Part shown: piece after piece, positions 41,159-49,420 of the stretch
Numbering within the stretch: position 1 is the first letter of the stretch
Layout of the letters: each line of letters starts with the position of its first letter
NCBI RefSeq assembly: GCF_019134595.1
Contig: NZ_CP077770.1
Span: forward strand, 1,756,001 to 1,820,000
Reading direction: 5' to 3'
From: Pseudoalteromonas shioyasakiensis
GTDB lineage: Bacteria > Pseudomonadota > Gammaproteobacteria > Enterobacterales > Alteromonadaceae
DNA: 64,000 bases
Translations under genes and position numbers: made by a program
Notes under the pieces: generated by a model
Told to the model about the DNA's origin: nothing
The model's database searches: none
What the model saw: only the letters and a program-made list of their open reading frames with translations

Positions 41159-41872
41159 ATGCAGGCGTTATCAATGCCCGTAATCACCATCGATGGCCCA
41201 AGTGGTTCAGGTAAAGGAACTGTTTGTCGCTTGTTAGCCGAGAAATTAGGTTGGGATGTATTAGACAGTGGAGCGATTTACCGTGTGCTGTCACTTGCAG
41301 CGCTTCATCATCAAATTGAATTAGATAATGAAGATGCGCTAGTTCCGCTAGCTGCAAACTTAGATGTACAGTTTTTGGTCGATAGCCAAACGCATACTTC
41401 TAAAATTGTCTTGGAAGGCGAAGACGTCACAACCACAATTCGTAACGAAGAAGTGGGTGCTGCGGCATCAAAGATTGCTGCATTACCACGGGTGAGAGAA
41501 GCATTATTACGTCGTCAACGTGCGTTTCGTACTGAGAGCGGCTTAATTGCCGATGGTCGTGACATGGGCACCGTTGTGTTCCCAGATGCACCATTGAAGA
41601 TTTATTTAACCGCATCAGCTGAAGAGCGCGCTCGTCGTCGCTTTGCTGAGTTGAACGAACGCGGTCTTGATGTTACACTAAGTGGTCTACTTGAGGACAT
41701 AAAAGCTCGCGATCACCGTGATATGACGCGTGAAGTTGCGCCGCTTGTTCCTGCAGAAGACGCTATTGAGCTCGATACTAGCGAGCTTAATGCAATGCAA
41801 GTGTTTGATAAAGTTGTAACTTTACTCGACGAAGCCGTACTTGCAGGAAAGCTTCCAAAAGCTAAAAAGTAA
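41159..41872 (+). CDS. cmk: Cytidylate kinase Cmk
   Basis: Cmk phosphorylates CMP and dCMP. The 237-residue protein has the P-loop [11 protein letters not shown] at residues 12-22 and the CMP-binding DSGAIYR near residue 39. [16 protein letters not shown] and [11 protein letters not shown] are the lid and arginine-rich regions. AGGAGG stands directly upstream of the ATG. A TATAAT at 41113-41118 could be the -10 of a promoter for cmk-rpsA, though no good -35 was seen. The cmk-rpsA-ihfB order is conserved. Confidence 0.96.
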   Translation: MQALSMPVITIDGPSGSGKGTVCRLLAEKLGWDVLDSGAIYRVLSLAALHHQIELDNEDALVPLAANLDVQFLVDSQTHTSKIVLEGEDVTTTIRNEEVGAAASKIAALPRVREALLRRQRAFRTESGLIADGRDMGTVVFPDAPLKIYLTASAEERARRRFAELNERGLDVTLSGLLEDIKARDHRDMTREVAPLVPAEDAIELDTSELNAMQVFDKVVTLLDEAVLAGKLPKAKK

Positions 41873-41910
41873 TTTATTAAGGTGCCGGCAGGAAGCCAGT
41901 GCTATTTTAA

Positions 41911-41931
41911 CAACCCCATGCAGCATGGTTG
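41911..41931 (+). promoter_or_regulatory. Hairpin in the rpsA leader
   Basis: CAACCCCATG and CATGGTTG around CAG can pair in the 92-base space before rpsA. In E. coli the rpsA leader folds into hairpins that let S1 repress its own translation. Here that role is inferred from position only. Confidence 0.4.
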
Positions 41932-41964
41932 CTAATTGGTTATTTAATTATTTAGAGACGTATA

Positions 41965-43632
41965 ATGTCAGAAAATTTTGCGCAGTTATTTGAAGAAAGC
42001 CTTAAGGGTTTTGAAGCAGAGCAAGGCTCTATCGTTAAAGGTACTGTTATCTCAATCGAGAACAACATCGTACTTGTTGATGCTGGTCTTAAATCTGAAA
42101 GTGCAATCCCTGCTGAGCAATTCAAAAATGCTGCTGGTGAACTAGAAGTTGCTGTTGGCGACGAAGTAGATGTTGCTTTAGACGCAATCGAAGACGGTTT
42201 CGGTGAAACTATCCTTTCTCGTGAGAAAGCGAAGCGTCACGAAGCGTGGATCCGCTTAGAAAAAGCATGTGAAGAGCAAGAGACTGTTACTGGTGTTATC
42301 AACGGTAAAGTTAAAGGCGGTTTCACTGTTGAAGTTGATTCAATCCGTGCCTTCCTACCTGGTTCACTTGTTGATGTTCGTCCAGTACGTGACACAACTC
42401 ACCTTGAAGGTAAAGAGCTTGAGTTCAAAGTAATCAAGCTTGACCAAAAACGTAACAACGTTGTTGTTTCTCGCCGTGCAGTTATCGAATCAGAGAACTC
42501 ACAAGAGCGTGAAGAACTTCTTGCTAACCTTGTTGAAGGTCAAGAAGTTAAAGGTATCGTTAAGAACCTTACTGACTACGGTGCGTTCGTTGACCTTGGT
42601 GGTGTTGACGGTCTACTACACATCACAGACATGGCGTGGAAGCGTGTTAAGCACCCTTCAGAAATCGTTAATGTTGGCGACGAAATCGCAGTTAAAGTTC
42701 TTAAATTCGACAAAGAAAAGACTCGTGTATCTCTAGGCCTTAAACAGCTTGGCGAAGATCCATGGGCAGCTATCGCTGGTCGTTACCCAGAAGGTTCTAA
42801 GCTTTCTGGTCGTGTAACTAACCTTACTGACTACGGTTGTTTCGTTGAAATCGAAGAAGGCGTAGAAGGTCTAGTACACGTTTCTGAAATGGATTGGACT
42901 AACAAGAACATCCACCCTTCAAAAGTTGTTTCACTAGGTGACACTGTTGAAGTTATGGTTCTTGAAATCGACGAAGAGCGTCGTCGTATTTCTCTTGGTC
43001 TTAAGCAATGTATTGCTAACCCATGGCAAGAATTTGCTCGTCTACAAAACAAAGGCGATCAAGTTACTGGTAAGATCAAATCAATCACTGACTTCGGTAT
43101 CTTCATCGGTCTTGAAGGCGGTATTGACGGTCTTGTTCACCTTTCAGACATTTCTTGGAACACGCCAGGCGAAGAAGCTGTACGTGAATTCAAGAAAGGC
43201 GACGAAATCACTGCTATCGTATTACAAGTTGACCCAGAGCGTGAGCGTATCTCTCTAGGCGTTAAACAAATCGAAGCTGACCCATTCAATAACTACCTGG
43301 ACGCAAACAAAAAAGGTGCTATTGTTAAAGGTAAAGTGACTGAAGTTGATGCGAAAGGCGCAACTGTTGAGCTAATCGAAGGCGTTGAAGGTTACATCCG
43401 TGTAGCTGATATCGCTCAAGAGCGTGTTGAAGATGCTACTACTGTAGTTTCTGCAGGCGACGAAATCGAAGCGAAATACGTTGGTGTTGATCGTAAGAAC
43501 CGCACTTTAAGCTTATCTGTTAAAGCTCTTTTCGAAGCAGAAGAGAAAGAAGTACTAGAGAAGCTTAAGAAAGAAGAGCCAGCGTTCGAAAACGCTATGG
43601 CTGCAGCATTCAAAAATGCTCAAAAAGACTAA
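41965..43632 (+). CDS. rpsA: 30S ribosomal protein S1
   Basis: S1 binds mRNA at the 30S platform and helps start translation of structured messages. The 555 residues contain six S1 RNA-binding repeats, recognisable by recurring [31 protein letters not shown] segments. Examples are [19 protein letters not shown] near residue 206 and [20 protein letters not shown] near 291. Length matches E. coli S1 (557). It is followed 65 bases later by ihfB with a hairpin between. Codon use is strongly biased, as expected for an abundant ribosomal protein. Confidence 0.97.
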   Translation: MSENFAQLFEESLKGFEAEQGSIVKGTVISIENNIVLVDAGLKSESAIPAEQFKNAAGELEVAVGDEVDVALDAIEDGFGETILSREKAKRHEAWIRLEKACEEQETVTGVINGKVKGGFTVEVDSIRAFLPGSLVDVRPVRDTTHLEGKELEFKVIKLDQKRNNVVVSRRAVIESENSQEREELLANLVEGQEVKGIVKNLTDYGAFVDLGGVDGLLHITDMAWKRVKHPSEIVNVGDEIAVKVLKFDKEKTRVSLGLKQLGEDPWAAIAGRYPEGSKLSGRVTNLTDYGCFVEIEEGVEGLVHVSEMDWTNKNIHPSKVVSLGDTVEVMVLEIDEERRRISLGLKQCIANPWQEFARLQNKGDQVTGKIKSITDFGIFIGLEGGIDGLVHLSDISWNTPGEEAVREFKKGDEITAIVLQVDPERERISLGVKQIEADPFNNYLDANKKGAIVKGKVTEVDAKGATVELIEGVEGYIRVADIAQERVEDATTVVSAGDEIEAKYVGVDRKNRTLSLSVKALFEAEEKEVLEKLKKEEPAFENAMAAAFKNAQKD

Positions 43633-43651
43633 TATCTAGTCTTTTAAAATT

Positions 43652-43673
43652 GGAAGGGCAGTTTTGCCCTTCC
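43652..43673 (+). terminator. Hairpin between rpsA and ihfB
   Basis: GGAAGGGCA and TGCCCTTCC around GTTT are followed by only TTTA. This is likely a weak terminator allowing partial readthrough into ihfB. Confidence 0.6.
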
Positions 43674-43697
43674 TTTACCACTCTTTAAGGAAACGCT

Positions 43698-43985
43698 ATG
43701 ACTAAGTCAGAATTGATAGAACAACTTGCCGAGCAACACGCACACATCCCTGTGAAAGATGTTGAAAATGCCGTTAAAGAAATTCTTGAACAAATGGCCG
43801 GCTCATTATCTAGCTCAGATCGCATCGAGATCCGTGGCTTTGGAAGTTTCTCATTGCATTATCGTTCTCCTCGCACAGGTCGTAATCCAAAGACTGGCGA
43901 AACAGTTGAGTTAGACGGTAAGCACGTACCACATTTTAAACCAGGTAAAGAATTGCGTGACCGCGTAAATGCGAGTATTGCCTAG
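43698..43985 (+). CDS. ihfB: Integration host factor beta subunit
   Basis: IhfB with IhfA bends DNA at specific sites. The 95 residues equal the usual length. The DNA-binding signature [26 protein letters not shown] lies at about residues 42-67, with the intercalating proline in RNPKTG. The N-terminus [13 protein letters not shown] is typical. It follows rpsA, the conserved location. A strong AAGGAAA site precedes the ATG. Confidence 0.96.
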   Translation: MTKSELIEQLAEQHAHIPVKDVENAVKEILEQMAGSLSSSDRIEIRGFGSFSLHYRSPRTGRNPKTGETVELDGKHVPHFKPGKELRDRVNASIA

Positions 43986-44005
43986 TTTTATACAGGAGTA
44001 GTTAC

Positions 44006-44287
44006 TTGTTTAGGGTATTAAAAATTGTATTAATTGCGCTGTGTTTATTTATTGCGTTTGTACTTGGTTCACAGAATCCACAATTGGTGCAAATCAATTA
44101 TTTAATCGCTAGTAATACTTTGCCCTTAGCTGTTGTAATAAGTATCTGCTTTATTTTAGGTGTCGCAATTGGTTGTTTTATAAGCTTTACACTGTTTTCT
44201 CAGTTAAAGTGGCAAAATTATCGCTTAAAGAAAAAATTAGCGCCTGAAAAAAACAATAAAAAGCTTGTTGCTAATAAAGACATCTAA
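44006..44287 (+). CDS. lapA: Lipopolysaccharide assembly protein A (LapA)
   Basis: A 93-residue inner-membrane protein with two helices (about residues 5-25 and 42-65) and a basic, coiled C-terminus (WQNYRLKKKLAPEKN). This is the DUF1049/LapA layout. In E. coli LapA works with LapB to control LpxC proteolysis and so lipopolysaccharide synthesis. The start appears to be TTG with CAGGAG about eight bases upstream; no ATG is in frame nearby. lapB begins three bases after the stop. Confidence 0.85.
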   Translation: MFRVLKIVLIALCLFIAFVLGSQNPQLVQINYLIASNTLPLAVVISICFILGVAIGCFISFTLFSQLKWQNYRLKKKLAPEKNNKKLVANKDI

Positions 44288-44289
44288 TC

Positions 44290-45426
44290 ATGATTGAGCT
44301 TCTGTTTTTACTTTTACCCGTTGCAGCCGGTTACGGTTGGATAATGGGTAAAAACAGCGCTAAAAACCAAGCTCATCAGCTTAATCGCCAAATTACCTCT
44401 GAATATTCTAAAGGCCTTAAATTTCTCTTAGACAGAGAAGAAGACCAAGGCTTAGAACACCTTATTAATCTACTCGAAGTTGCCGCTGATTCTGTTGAAC
44501 ATTATTCAACGCTTGCCACTATGTTCCGCCGCCGTGGCGAACTTGACCGCGCCATTAAAATTCATGAGCTGCTATTAAAACACCCAAGCCTTGATGAGCA
44601 ACAAGCTGCAACTAGCCGCTTAGAGCTTGCTGAAGATTACATAATGGCAGGCTTGTTAGATGGTGCAGAAGAGCATCTAGTATGGCTTGTTAAGGCAGGT
44701 TATAAAGAAGCGTTAGAGCCAATTATTAATCTTTATTCACAAACCCGTGAATGGGATAAGGGCATTAACATGTACGAGGCCCACAGTGAGTTGTTCACTA
44801 AACCTCAGCATGTAAAAGCCATTGCCAATTTTTATTGTGAAGCAGCCTTACAAGACAATGATACGCAAATTATGCGTAAAGCCATTAGCTTAAACCATAA
44901 AGCCATTCGCCCACTGTATGAGCTTGGTCACAGTGCTTTCACCAAAGAAGATTATGTAAAAGCAATTTACTATTGGCGCGAGCTTATTAGCCAATTCACG
45001 TTTTTTGCGCCAGTGTTTATTGAAGAATTAGCACTGAGCTATCAAAAGCTTAATTTAACGCATCAGTTTTACGAATTGCTCAATGAACTGCTCGATAAAG
45101 GTGGCGTATTAATAAAAATAAAACACTGCCAAGCTTTACTTGAACAAGGTCATATAGAGCAAGCAATCAAATTTTTAACGGATAGTTTAAAGCGTCATCC
45201 GACTATTCGTGGCTTTAGTTTTTTATTACAGCTACTTGCCAAGCAAAACAACGATATTAAAGATGTACTCGATCAAATTGATAAGCTAGTAACATCTTAT
45301 ATCGCAACCAAACCTGATTTTCAGTGCCAACACTGTGGCTTTACCAGTCATACCATTTATTGGGTATGTCCATCTTGTAAGCACTGGGAAACAATTGTTC
45401 CAAGCCGTGGCATAGACGGTTTTTAA
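44290..45426 (+). CDS. lapB: Lipopolysaccharide assembly protein B (LapB/YciM)
   Basis: LapB targets LpxC to FtsH and balances lipid A with phospholipid synthesis. The 378 residues have an N-terminal membrane anchor ([17 protein letters not shown]) and a run of TPR helices through about residue 330. A C-terminal rubredoxin-like metal site with CQHCGF and CPSCKHW completes it, all as in E. coli LapB (389). It lies in lapA-lapB-pyrF, the conserved order. Confidence 0.95.
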   Translation: MIELLFLLLPVAAGYGWIMGKNSAKNQAHQLNRQITSEYSKGLKFLLDREEDQGLEHLINLLEVAADSVEHYSTLATMFRRRGELDRAIKIHELLLKHPSLDEQQAATSRLELAEDYIMAGLLDGAEEHLVWLVKAGYKEALEPIINLYSQTREWDKGINMYEAHSELFTKPQHVKAIANFYCEAALQDNDTQIMRKAISLNHKAIRPLYELGHSAFTKEDYVKAIYYWRELISQFTFFAPVFIEELALSYQKLNLTHQFYELLNELLDKGGVLIKIKHCQALLEQGHIEQAIKFLTDSLKRHPTIRGFSFLLQLLAKQNNDIKDVLDQIDKLVTSYIATKPDFQCQHCGFTSHTIYWVCPSCKHWETIVPSRGIDGF

Positions 45427-45458
45427 TTCATATTAGTCCATTAGTTTTTAGGAAAGTT

Positions 45459-46163
45459 ATGTCTGTCGAAGATTCAAAAAAAGTATTAATTGCCCTTGAT
45501 TATGATGATCAACAAACAGCTCTTGCGTTTGTAAAGCAATTATCGCCTGATACGTGTCGCCTTAAAGTAGGTAAAGAAATGTTCACGTATTTTGGTCCTA
45601 GCTTTGTTAAGGAACTAATCGACTTAGGTTTTGATGTATTCTTAGACCTAAAATTTCACGATATTCCAAACACAGTGGCAAAAGCTGTAACCGCAGCTGC
45701 AAAAATGGGTGTGTGGATGGTTAACGTGCATGCCTCTGGTGGCGTTGAAATGATGACTAAAGCAAAACACGCTTTAGAACAGTTTGGTGATGACGCTCCA
45801 TTACTGATTGCAGTAACTGTACTAACCAGTATGGATGCCGCAGAGCTTACTCGTTTAGGTGTAGATAAAACACCAGAAGAGCAAGTAATTTACTTAGCAA
45901 ACCTTGCCAAAGAATCAGGCCTTGATGGGGTAGTGTGCTCAGCACAAGAAGCGAAAAAGCTAAAAGCAGAACTTGGCGCAGACTTTAAACTGGTTACCCC
46001 GGGTATTCGCCCAGCAGGCAGCGATGTAGGTGACCAAAAACGTATCATGACACCAAAACAAGCCGTCGAAGATGGCAGCGACTATTTAGTTGTAGGCCGC
46101 CCAATCACCCAATCGGCAGATCCAGTTGCAACATTAAAAGAAATTAACGACTCACTACAATAA
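45459..46163 (+). CDS. pyrF: Orotidine-5'-phosphate decarboxylase PyrF
   Basis: PyrF decarboxylates OMP to UMP. The 234-residue barrel contains the active-site signature [17 protein letters not shown] near residue 60, carrying the catalytic Asp-Lys-Asp set, and the phosphate-binding VTPGIRP and DYLVVGRPI segments. It follows lapB by 32 bases with AGGAAAG before the ATG. It is the last core gene before the accessory region and is closed by a terminator. Confidence 0.96.
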   Translation: MSVEDSKKVLIALDYDDQQTALAFVKQLSPDTCRLKVGKEMFTYFGPSFVKELIDLGFDVFLDLKFHDIPNTVAKAVTAAAKMGVWMVNVHASGGVEMMTKAKHALEQFGDDAPLLIAVTVLTSMDAAELTRLGVDKTPEEQVIYLANLAKESGLDGVVCSAQEAKKLKAELGADFKLVTPGIRPAGSDVGDQKRIMTPKQAVEDGSDYLVVGRPITQSADPVATLKEINDSLQ

Positions 46164-46187
46164 CCTCGTTACTTTAAAATAGTCTTT

Positions 46188-46238
46188 AAAGAGCATTGTA
46201 AGCGTAATTTATATCGCGCTATATACAGTGCTCTTTTT
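46188..46238 (+). terminator. Intrinsic terminator after pyrF
   Basis: AAAGAGCA and TGCTCTTT form the outer stem of an interrupted hairpin (TGT/ACA and AGCG/CGCT add inner pairs), with a short T-run after it. It marks the boundary of the conserved operon and the start of the cassette region. Confidence 0.7.
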
Positions 46239-46396
46239 GTTTGTGATGTTACTGCTGGAGCTGATTTTTAAAATCAATTGGTTAACTTACTTCATTGCTA
46301 GGATAGTAGCCTTTTTGCGGGTGAAAATAAAGTTGCTTATCTAGCCAAGTTTAGGTGTAATGAATAATAATCACTGAGCTGCTAAGGGAGGTCAAA

Positions 46397-46906
46397 ATGT
46401 CTTCTGTGCCCAGAAATAAGGATGAATTGGAGTTAGCTATAAATTCAATATTTCCGAAACTCATGGCTGACTATCGTGCAATTCCGGAAAGCAAAGCTCG
46501 TAAGCTTGGAATAAAGGGAAACGTCAAAGGCACAGTTATTAGCGTTAGTGATACAGTGGCTTACTTGATTGGTTGGGGGAGACTCGTTCTTAAATGGCAT
46601 CACTTAAGATCTCAAAACCAACATGTTGATTTCCCAGAAACTGGTTATAAATGGAACCAATTAGGTCCACTCGCTGAAAGTTTCCACGCAGAGTATCGTC
46701 AGTGGAAATATGATGATTTACTCATTGAGCTTGAGTCTACGGTCAACGAGATACTTTCACTCATTTCAAAGTTAAGTGAACATGATTTGTATGGTGGTGC
46801 GTGATATGAAAAATGGACTTTGGGGCGCATGATTCAGTTTAATACATCATCACCTATGAAAAATATGCGTACAAAAGTTCGGCGGTTCAATCGAGAATTC
46901 ACATAA
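46397..46906 (+). pseudogene. ClbS/DfsB family four-helix protein, interrupted by an in-frame TGA
   Basis: The first 135 codons encode a ClbS/DfsB-like protein: VPRNKDELELAINSIFPKLM, then KGTVISVSDTVAYLIGWGRLVLKWH, FPETGYKWNQLGPLAESFH and ISKLSEHDLYGGA. A TGA at 46802-46804 stops the frame. The same frame continues for 33 codons, YEKWTLGRMIQFNTSSPMKN and on to a TAA at 46904-46906. That is exactly the family's C-terminal segment, where a tryptophan (TGG) usually follows LYGxA. A single G-to-A change therefore explains the stop. ClbS itself protects E. coli from colibactin. The gene ends inside an attC site and heads a cassette. Confidence 0.85.
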
Positions 46907-47026
46907 CAAACAATTTTAGAGTGATTCGACACGCGTGGCATTTTTACTATGCATCGGTTTTAGTGATTATGGTGGTATGCGACGGCATCGGTATTGTGTG
47001 CCTTACACCTTAATTAGGCGTTGCAT
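46901..47026 (+). other. Integron attC site 1, VCR-like, forward orientation
   Basis: The 126-base site runs from ACATAAC (overlapping the ClbS-like stop) to GTTGCAT. It shares the VCR-type stretches TAACAAAC and ACACGCGTGGCATTTT near the left and TTAATTAGGCGTTGC at the right. The outer arms are partly complementary. Length and layout match Vibrio-type attC sites. Confidence 0.85.
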
Positions 47027-47043
47027 CAATAGGAAAACTTTAG

Positions 47044-47340
47044 ATGGATCAAAATGAAGAAAAATCGCAGGCAATATATTCAGAAATGCAGCGCACATAT
47101 GCTCTCAAAAAGGAATTTGAAAATCTTCGTCCCAAATGGTGGCAGCCAATCGGAAAACTCATTAGTTACGTTTGTCTAATATTTCTTTTCAGTTATCTAT
47201 TTCCAGAAACTATAGAGCAACCTGTCATTTATATTCTACTAATCTTGGTTTTTGGAGTAAGTATGGAAAATTTCCACGAGAGCAAGCGAATAAATCAGAG
47301 AATAGACTTGCTTCACAAGATGTTAAAAGAAGATTCATAA
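47044..47340 (+). CDS. Cassette-encoded small membrane protein
   Basis: A 98-residue protein not recognised as a named family. It has a charged helical N-terminus (about 38 residues), two adjacent hydrophobic helices at about residues 38-56 and 60-77, and a charged C-terminal helix. AGGAAAA stands seven bases before the ATG. The gene starts 18 bases after the GTTGCAT of attC 1 and its stop overlaps attC 2, the tight packing of an integron cassette. A role as an immunity or membrane-stress protein is possible but not shown. Confidence 0.7.
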   Translation: MDQNEEKSQAIYSEMQRTYALKKEFENLRPKWWQPIGKLISYVCLIFLFSYLFPETIEQPVIYILLILVFGVSMENFHESKRINQRIDLLHKMLKEDS

Positions 47341-47446
47341 CTAGGCCATCATGGCAATTGAACACACAACGCTTGGCTTACGCTCCTTCATTAAGCAGTT
47401 TGCCAAGCATTATTAACTTCTTACACTGCCGTAAGGGCAATTGAGA
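47335..47446 (+). other. Integron attC site 2, forward, with a degenerate right core
   Basis: The site begins with TCATAAC over the stop of the preceding gene. It has an exact inner pair GCTTGGC/GCCAAGC and imperfect outer pairing (GGCCATCATGGCA against TGCCGTAAGGGC). The right core reads ATTGAGA rather than GTTRRRY, so it may no longer recombine well. Confidence 0.65.
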
Positions 47447-47452
47447 GGCATC

Positions 47453-47866
47453 GTGAAATTGAACATCACCAAGCAAGCTCCTAATGTTGATGAGTTTATG
47501 CTTCTTAGAAGTAAAGTTGGCTGGATAAATCCAGAATCAATAATTGCTCAAGAAAGCTTAGATAATTCAACCTTTCATGTTTGTGTTTATGCAGGATCAC
47601 AACTTGTAGGCTTTGGCCGTATAGTGGGTGATGGCTCAATGTACTTTTATCTCCAAGATGTGGTTGTTGACCCTATCTATCAAGAGCAAGGAATAGGTAA
47701 TTTGATAATGCAAGAAATAGAACAATTTCTGGAGAAAAATGCTCGTTCTGGCGCAACAATTGCCTTATTGGCGGCATGCGGAAAAGAAAAGTTTTATTCA
47801 AAATTTGGTTACAGTGACCGAACTGGAAATCCGCTCGGTTTAGGTATGTGTAAATTTGTTGAATAA
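47453..47866 (+). CDS. Cassette-encoded GNAT family N-acetyltransferase
   Basis: A 137-residue single-domain GNAT enzyme. FHVCVYAGSQLVGFGRIVGDG forms the central strands. YLQDVVVDPIYQEQGIGNLIMQEIE near residue 72 holds the acetyl-CoA-binding QxxGIG motif. GKEKFYSKFGYSDR provides the C-terminal tyrosine segment. The GTG at 47453 with GAGAGG upstream is the chosen start; TTG at 47441 is an alternative inside the attC core. Substrate is unknown. GNAT genes are frequent in integron cassettes, and attC sites lie on both sides. Confidence 0.82.
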   Translation: MKLNITKQAPNVDEFMLLRSKVGWINPESIIAQESLDNSTFHVCVYAGSQLVGFGRIVGDGSMYFYLQDVVVDPIYQEQGIGNLIMQEIEQFLEKNARSGATIALLAACGKEKFYSKFGYSDRTGNPLGLGMCKFVE

Positions 47867-47981
47867 TTGCACAAACACCTCAAGACGGACTATCAACATT
47901 TAGCATTTCCAATTCCTATGAGTTGTAGTGGGCACGGTAGTTGTTTTTTTGTGTTGACAGTCCCTAAGACGGGCGTTACTT
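47866..47981 (+). other. Integron attC site 3, VCR-like, forward
   Basis: CACCTCAAGACGGACTATCAAC on the left, shown here only in part by GGACTATCAACA, pairs with TGTTGACAGTCC on the right. The site ends GACGGGCGTTAC, very close to the VCR end GGCGGGCGTTA. The left core is degenerate (TTGCACA). It closes the GNAT cassette. Confidence 0.8.
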
Positions 47982-48250
47982 ACTTGTTGCACATTAAATA
48001 GTGTGTAAAGTCTGCACTCGTCGGTTTTTGATATTTAATCGTAAATTTAATAACATAAATCATATATTTACTAGTTTTATCCTGCCTCTCAGTCACAGCC
48101 ATTTAGTTATCCACTGCACAATTTTTTGTTGAATAATAGAAAAGCATAATAAATTCAATAAATTTTATGTAAGCAAAAGACAACATTATGCTCATAGATT
48201 CTACACATTCATACAAATCCTAGACATTTCTAGACAGAAGCCGCTTTTAT
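47982..48250. other. AT-rich leader region upstream of the lipid-export operon
   Basis: No credible gene is seen between attC 3 and the five-gene operon. It includes two close copies of CTAGACA around 48220-48236 and an AT-rich stretch at 48040-48080 and 48130-48170, where a promoter could lie. The 19-base tandem repeat follows directly. Confidence 0.4.
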
Positions 48251-48288
48251 TTGTTGCGAAAATAGCAGATTGTTGCGAAAATAGCAGA
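48251..48288 (+). repeat. Two tandem 19-base repeats upstream of the ACP gene
   Basis: TTGTTGCGAAAATAGCAGA occurs twice with no gap, ending 30 bases before the ACP start. Position and two-turn periodicity (19 bases) suggest a regulator-binding site or an mRNA leader element. No known operator was recognised. Confidence 0.7.
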
Positions 48289-48318
48289 CATCAATGAATC
48301 ATCTTTTAGGTAATGTTT

Positions 48319-48564
48319 ATGCAAATCACCCAACAACTAAAACAAATTCTAGCTCAAGTGCTCAATATCGATACATCGGATTTCACTGAAAATACACCTT
48401 TGTTAGGTGCAATCCCAGAATTTGATTCCATGGCTATCATGACTTTGTTAATGGAGTTAGAAAATCAATTCAGCTTTTCTATTAGCAATGCTGAATTAGA
48501 AGCAGAGCAATTCGAGTCTGTAGCGTCACTACAGCAATTTATTTCACAACAAGCTAACGACTGA
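48319..48564 (+). CDS. Acyl carrier protein of the Alm-like operon
   Basis: An 81-residue carrier protein. The phosphopantetheine serine is S37 in EFDSMAIM, the DSM/DSL motif, and three or four acidic helices surround it. The ATG at 48319 has AGG eight bases upstream; an ATG at 48313 would sit too close to it. The gene opens a five-gene operon with an LpxL/AlmG-like acyltransferase, MsbA-like exporter, AMP-forming ligase and PLP decarboxylase. In Vibrio, AlmF plays the carrier role between ligase AlmE and transferase AlmG. In exosortase-A loci a similar ACP accompanies the ligase and decarboxylase. Which amino or fatty acyl group it carries is unknown. Confidence 0.88.
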   Translation: MQITQQLKQILAQVLNIDTSDFTENTPLLGAIPEFDSMAIMTLLMELENQFSFSISNAELEAEQFESVASLQQFISQQAND

Positions 48565-49409
48565 TGAATAATTATTCCAAGCGCAATAAAGTCAAAGGAC
48601 TACTTATCAGCATGTTCTTGGCAGGCTTTAAAAAATTGAGCCGATCATCGAGACGAAAACTCTGCTTTAGCTTAGCTAGGACCGTGCTGAAACTAGCAAA
48701 CAAAACCCGGCATCGTGGTATAGCTAATATTAGTGCTGCTATGCCTCATTTAACTGAGCAAGAAGTTGAGGCTCTGGCGTTCATTTCATATCAAAACATC
48801 GTTTTTGGTGTAGTGGAATGTTTTTATTTAGACCAAGTCGATTTTGAATACCAGATTAGTGCAGAAGCCGATGCTATTTTAAAGCAAGGTCAAGGGGCTA
48901 GTGTGGCTACCATGCATATGGGCTGTTATGAAGTTGTTCCCTTTGCTATGCAGGTTTTAACAAAGCGATCTAGCACGTTATCAAAGATCCCAGTGTTTAT
49001 GCCCGATGGTAAAAAGATATATCGCGAGATGGGAATAGATTGTATTGATAAAAACGACTCAGACAGTTTGTTTCAGCTGCTAAAAGCTATCAATAATAAG
49101 CAGGTCGTCAGCCTGCATTCAGACCATTACGCAAAGGATACACAGCTAACATTTTTTGGACGTGAAACTGGTGCGCCATGCGGTGCAGCAATATTGTCAG
49201 CATACGGCAAGGTACCTTTGTTACTTAGCTTTGCTATTTTGCAACCAAATGGTGCTTACAAAGTATATGTAGAAGTGATTAGAGATACTCAAGTTGAGAC
49301 TAATACAGACAGCATTCACAAAGTGACATGTGAGATATATCAAAGATTTGAACAGATCATTACAGAGTACCCGGAGCATTGGTACTGGTCTTATAAACGC
49401 TGGCGATAA
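48564..49409 (+). CDS. LpxL/AlmG-type lysophospholipid acyltransferase superfamily protein
   Basis: A 281-residue membrane-associated acyltransferase of the LpxL/LpxM (LABLAT) superfamily. The HX4E catalytic motif is H118 to E123 in MHMGCYE. SLHSDHYAKDTQLTFFGRETGAPCGAAILSA is the second conserved block, visible here from about residue 180. The end YPEHWYWSYKRW matches the PEQWxWxHKR-type tail of LpxL proteins. A hydrophobic, basic N-terminus suggests binding to the inner membrane. It overlaps the ACP stop by one base. By analogy with AlmG, it could move an aminoacyl or acyl group from the ACP to lipid A or another lipid. The acceptor is not evident. Confidence 0.85.
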   Translation: MNNYSKRNKVKGLLISMFLAGFKKLSRSSRRKLCFSLARTVLKLANKTRHRGIANISAAMPHLTEQEVEALAFISYQNIVFGVVECFYLDQVDFEYQISAEADAILKQGQGASVATMHMGCYEVVPFAMQVLTKRSSTLSKIPVFMPDGKKIYREMGIDCIDKNDSDSLFQLLKAINNKQVVSLHSDHYAKDTQLTFFGRETGAPCGAAILSAYGKVPLLLSFAILQPNGAYKVYVEVIRDTQVETNTDSIHKVTCEIYQRFEQIITEYPEHWYWSYKRWR

Positions 49410-49420
49410 CAGGAGTAAAT

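Noticed and set aside
46275..46300. Similarity of GTTAACTTACTTCATTGC near 46280 to GTTACTTACTTGTTGC after attC 3, as a possible pair of insertion ends
   Set aside because: Integron insertion does not predict matching sequence at these two places, and the likeness is short and imperfect. It was treated as chance.
46397..46906. Selenocysteine or stop-codon recoding at the TGA of the ClbS-like gene
   Set aside because: Homologues carry tryptophan at this place and no selenocysteine insertion element was noticed. A point mutation is more likely.
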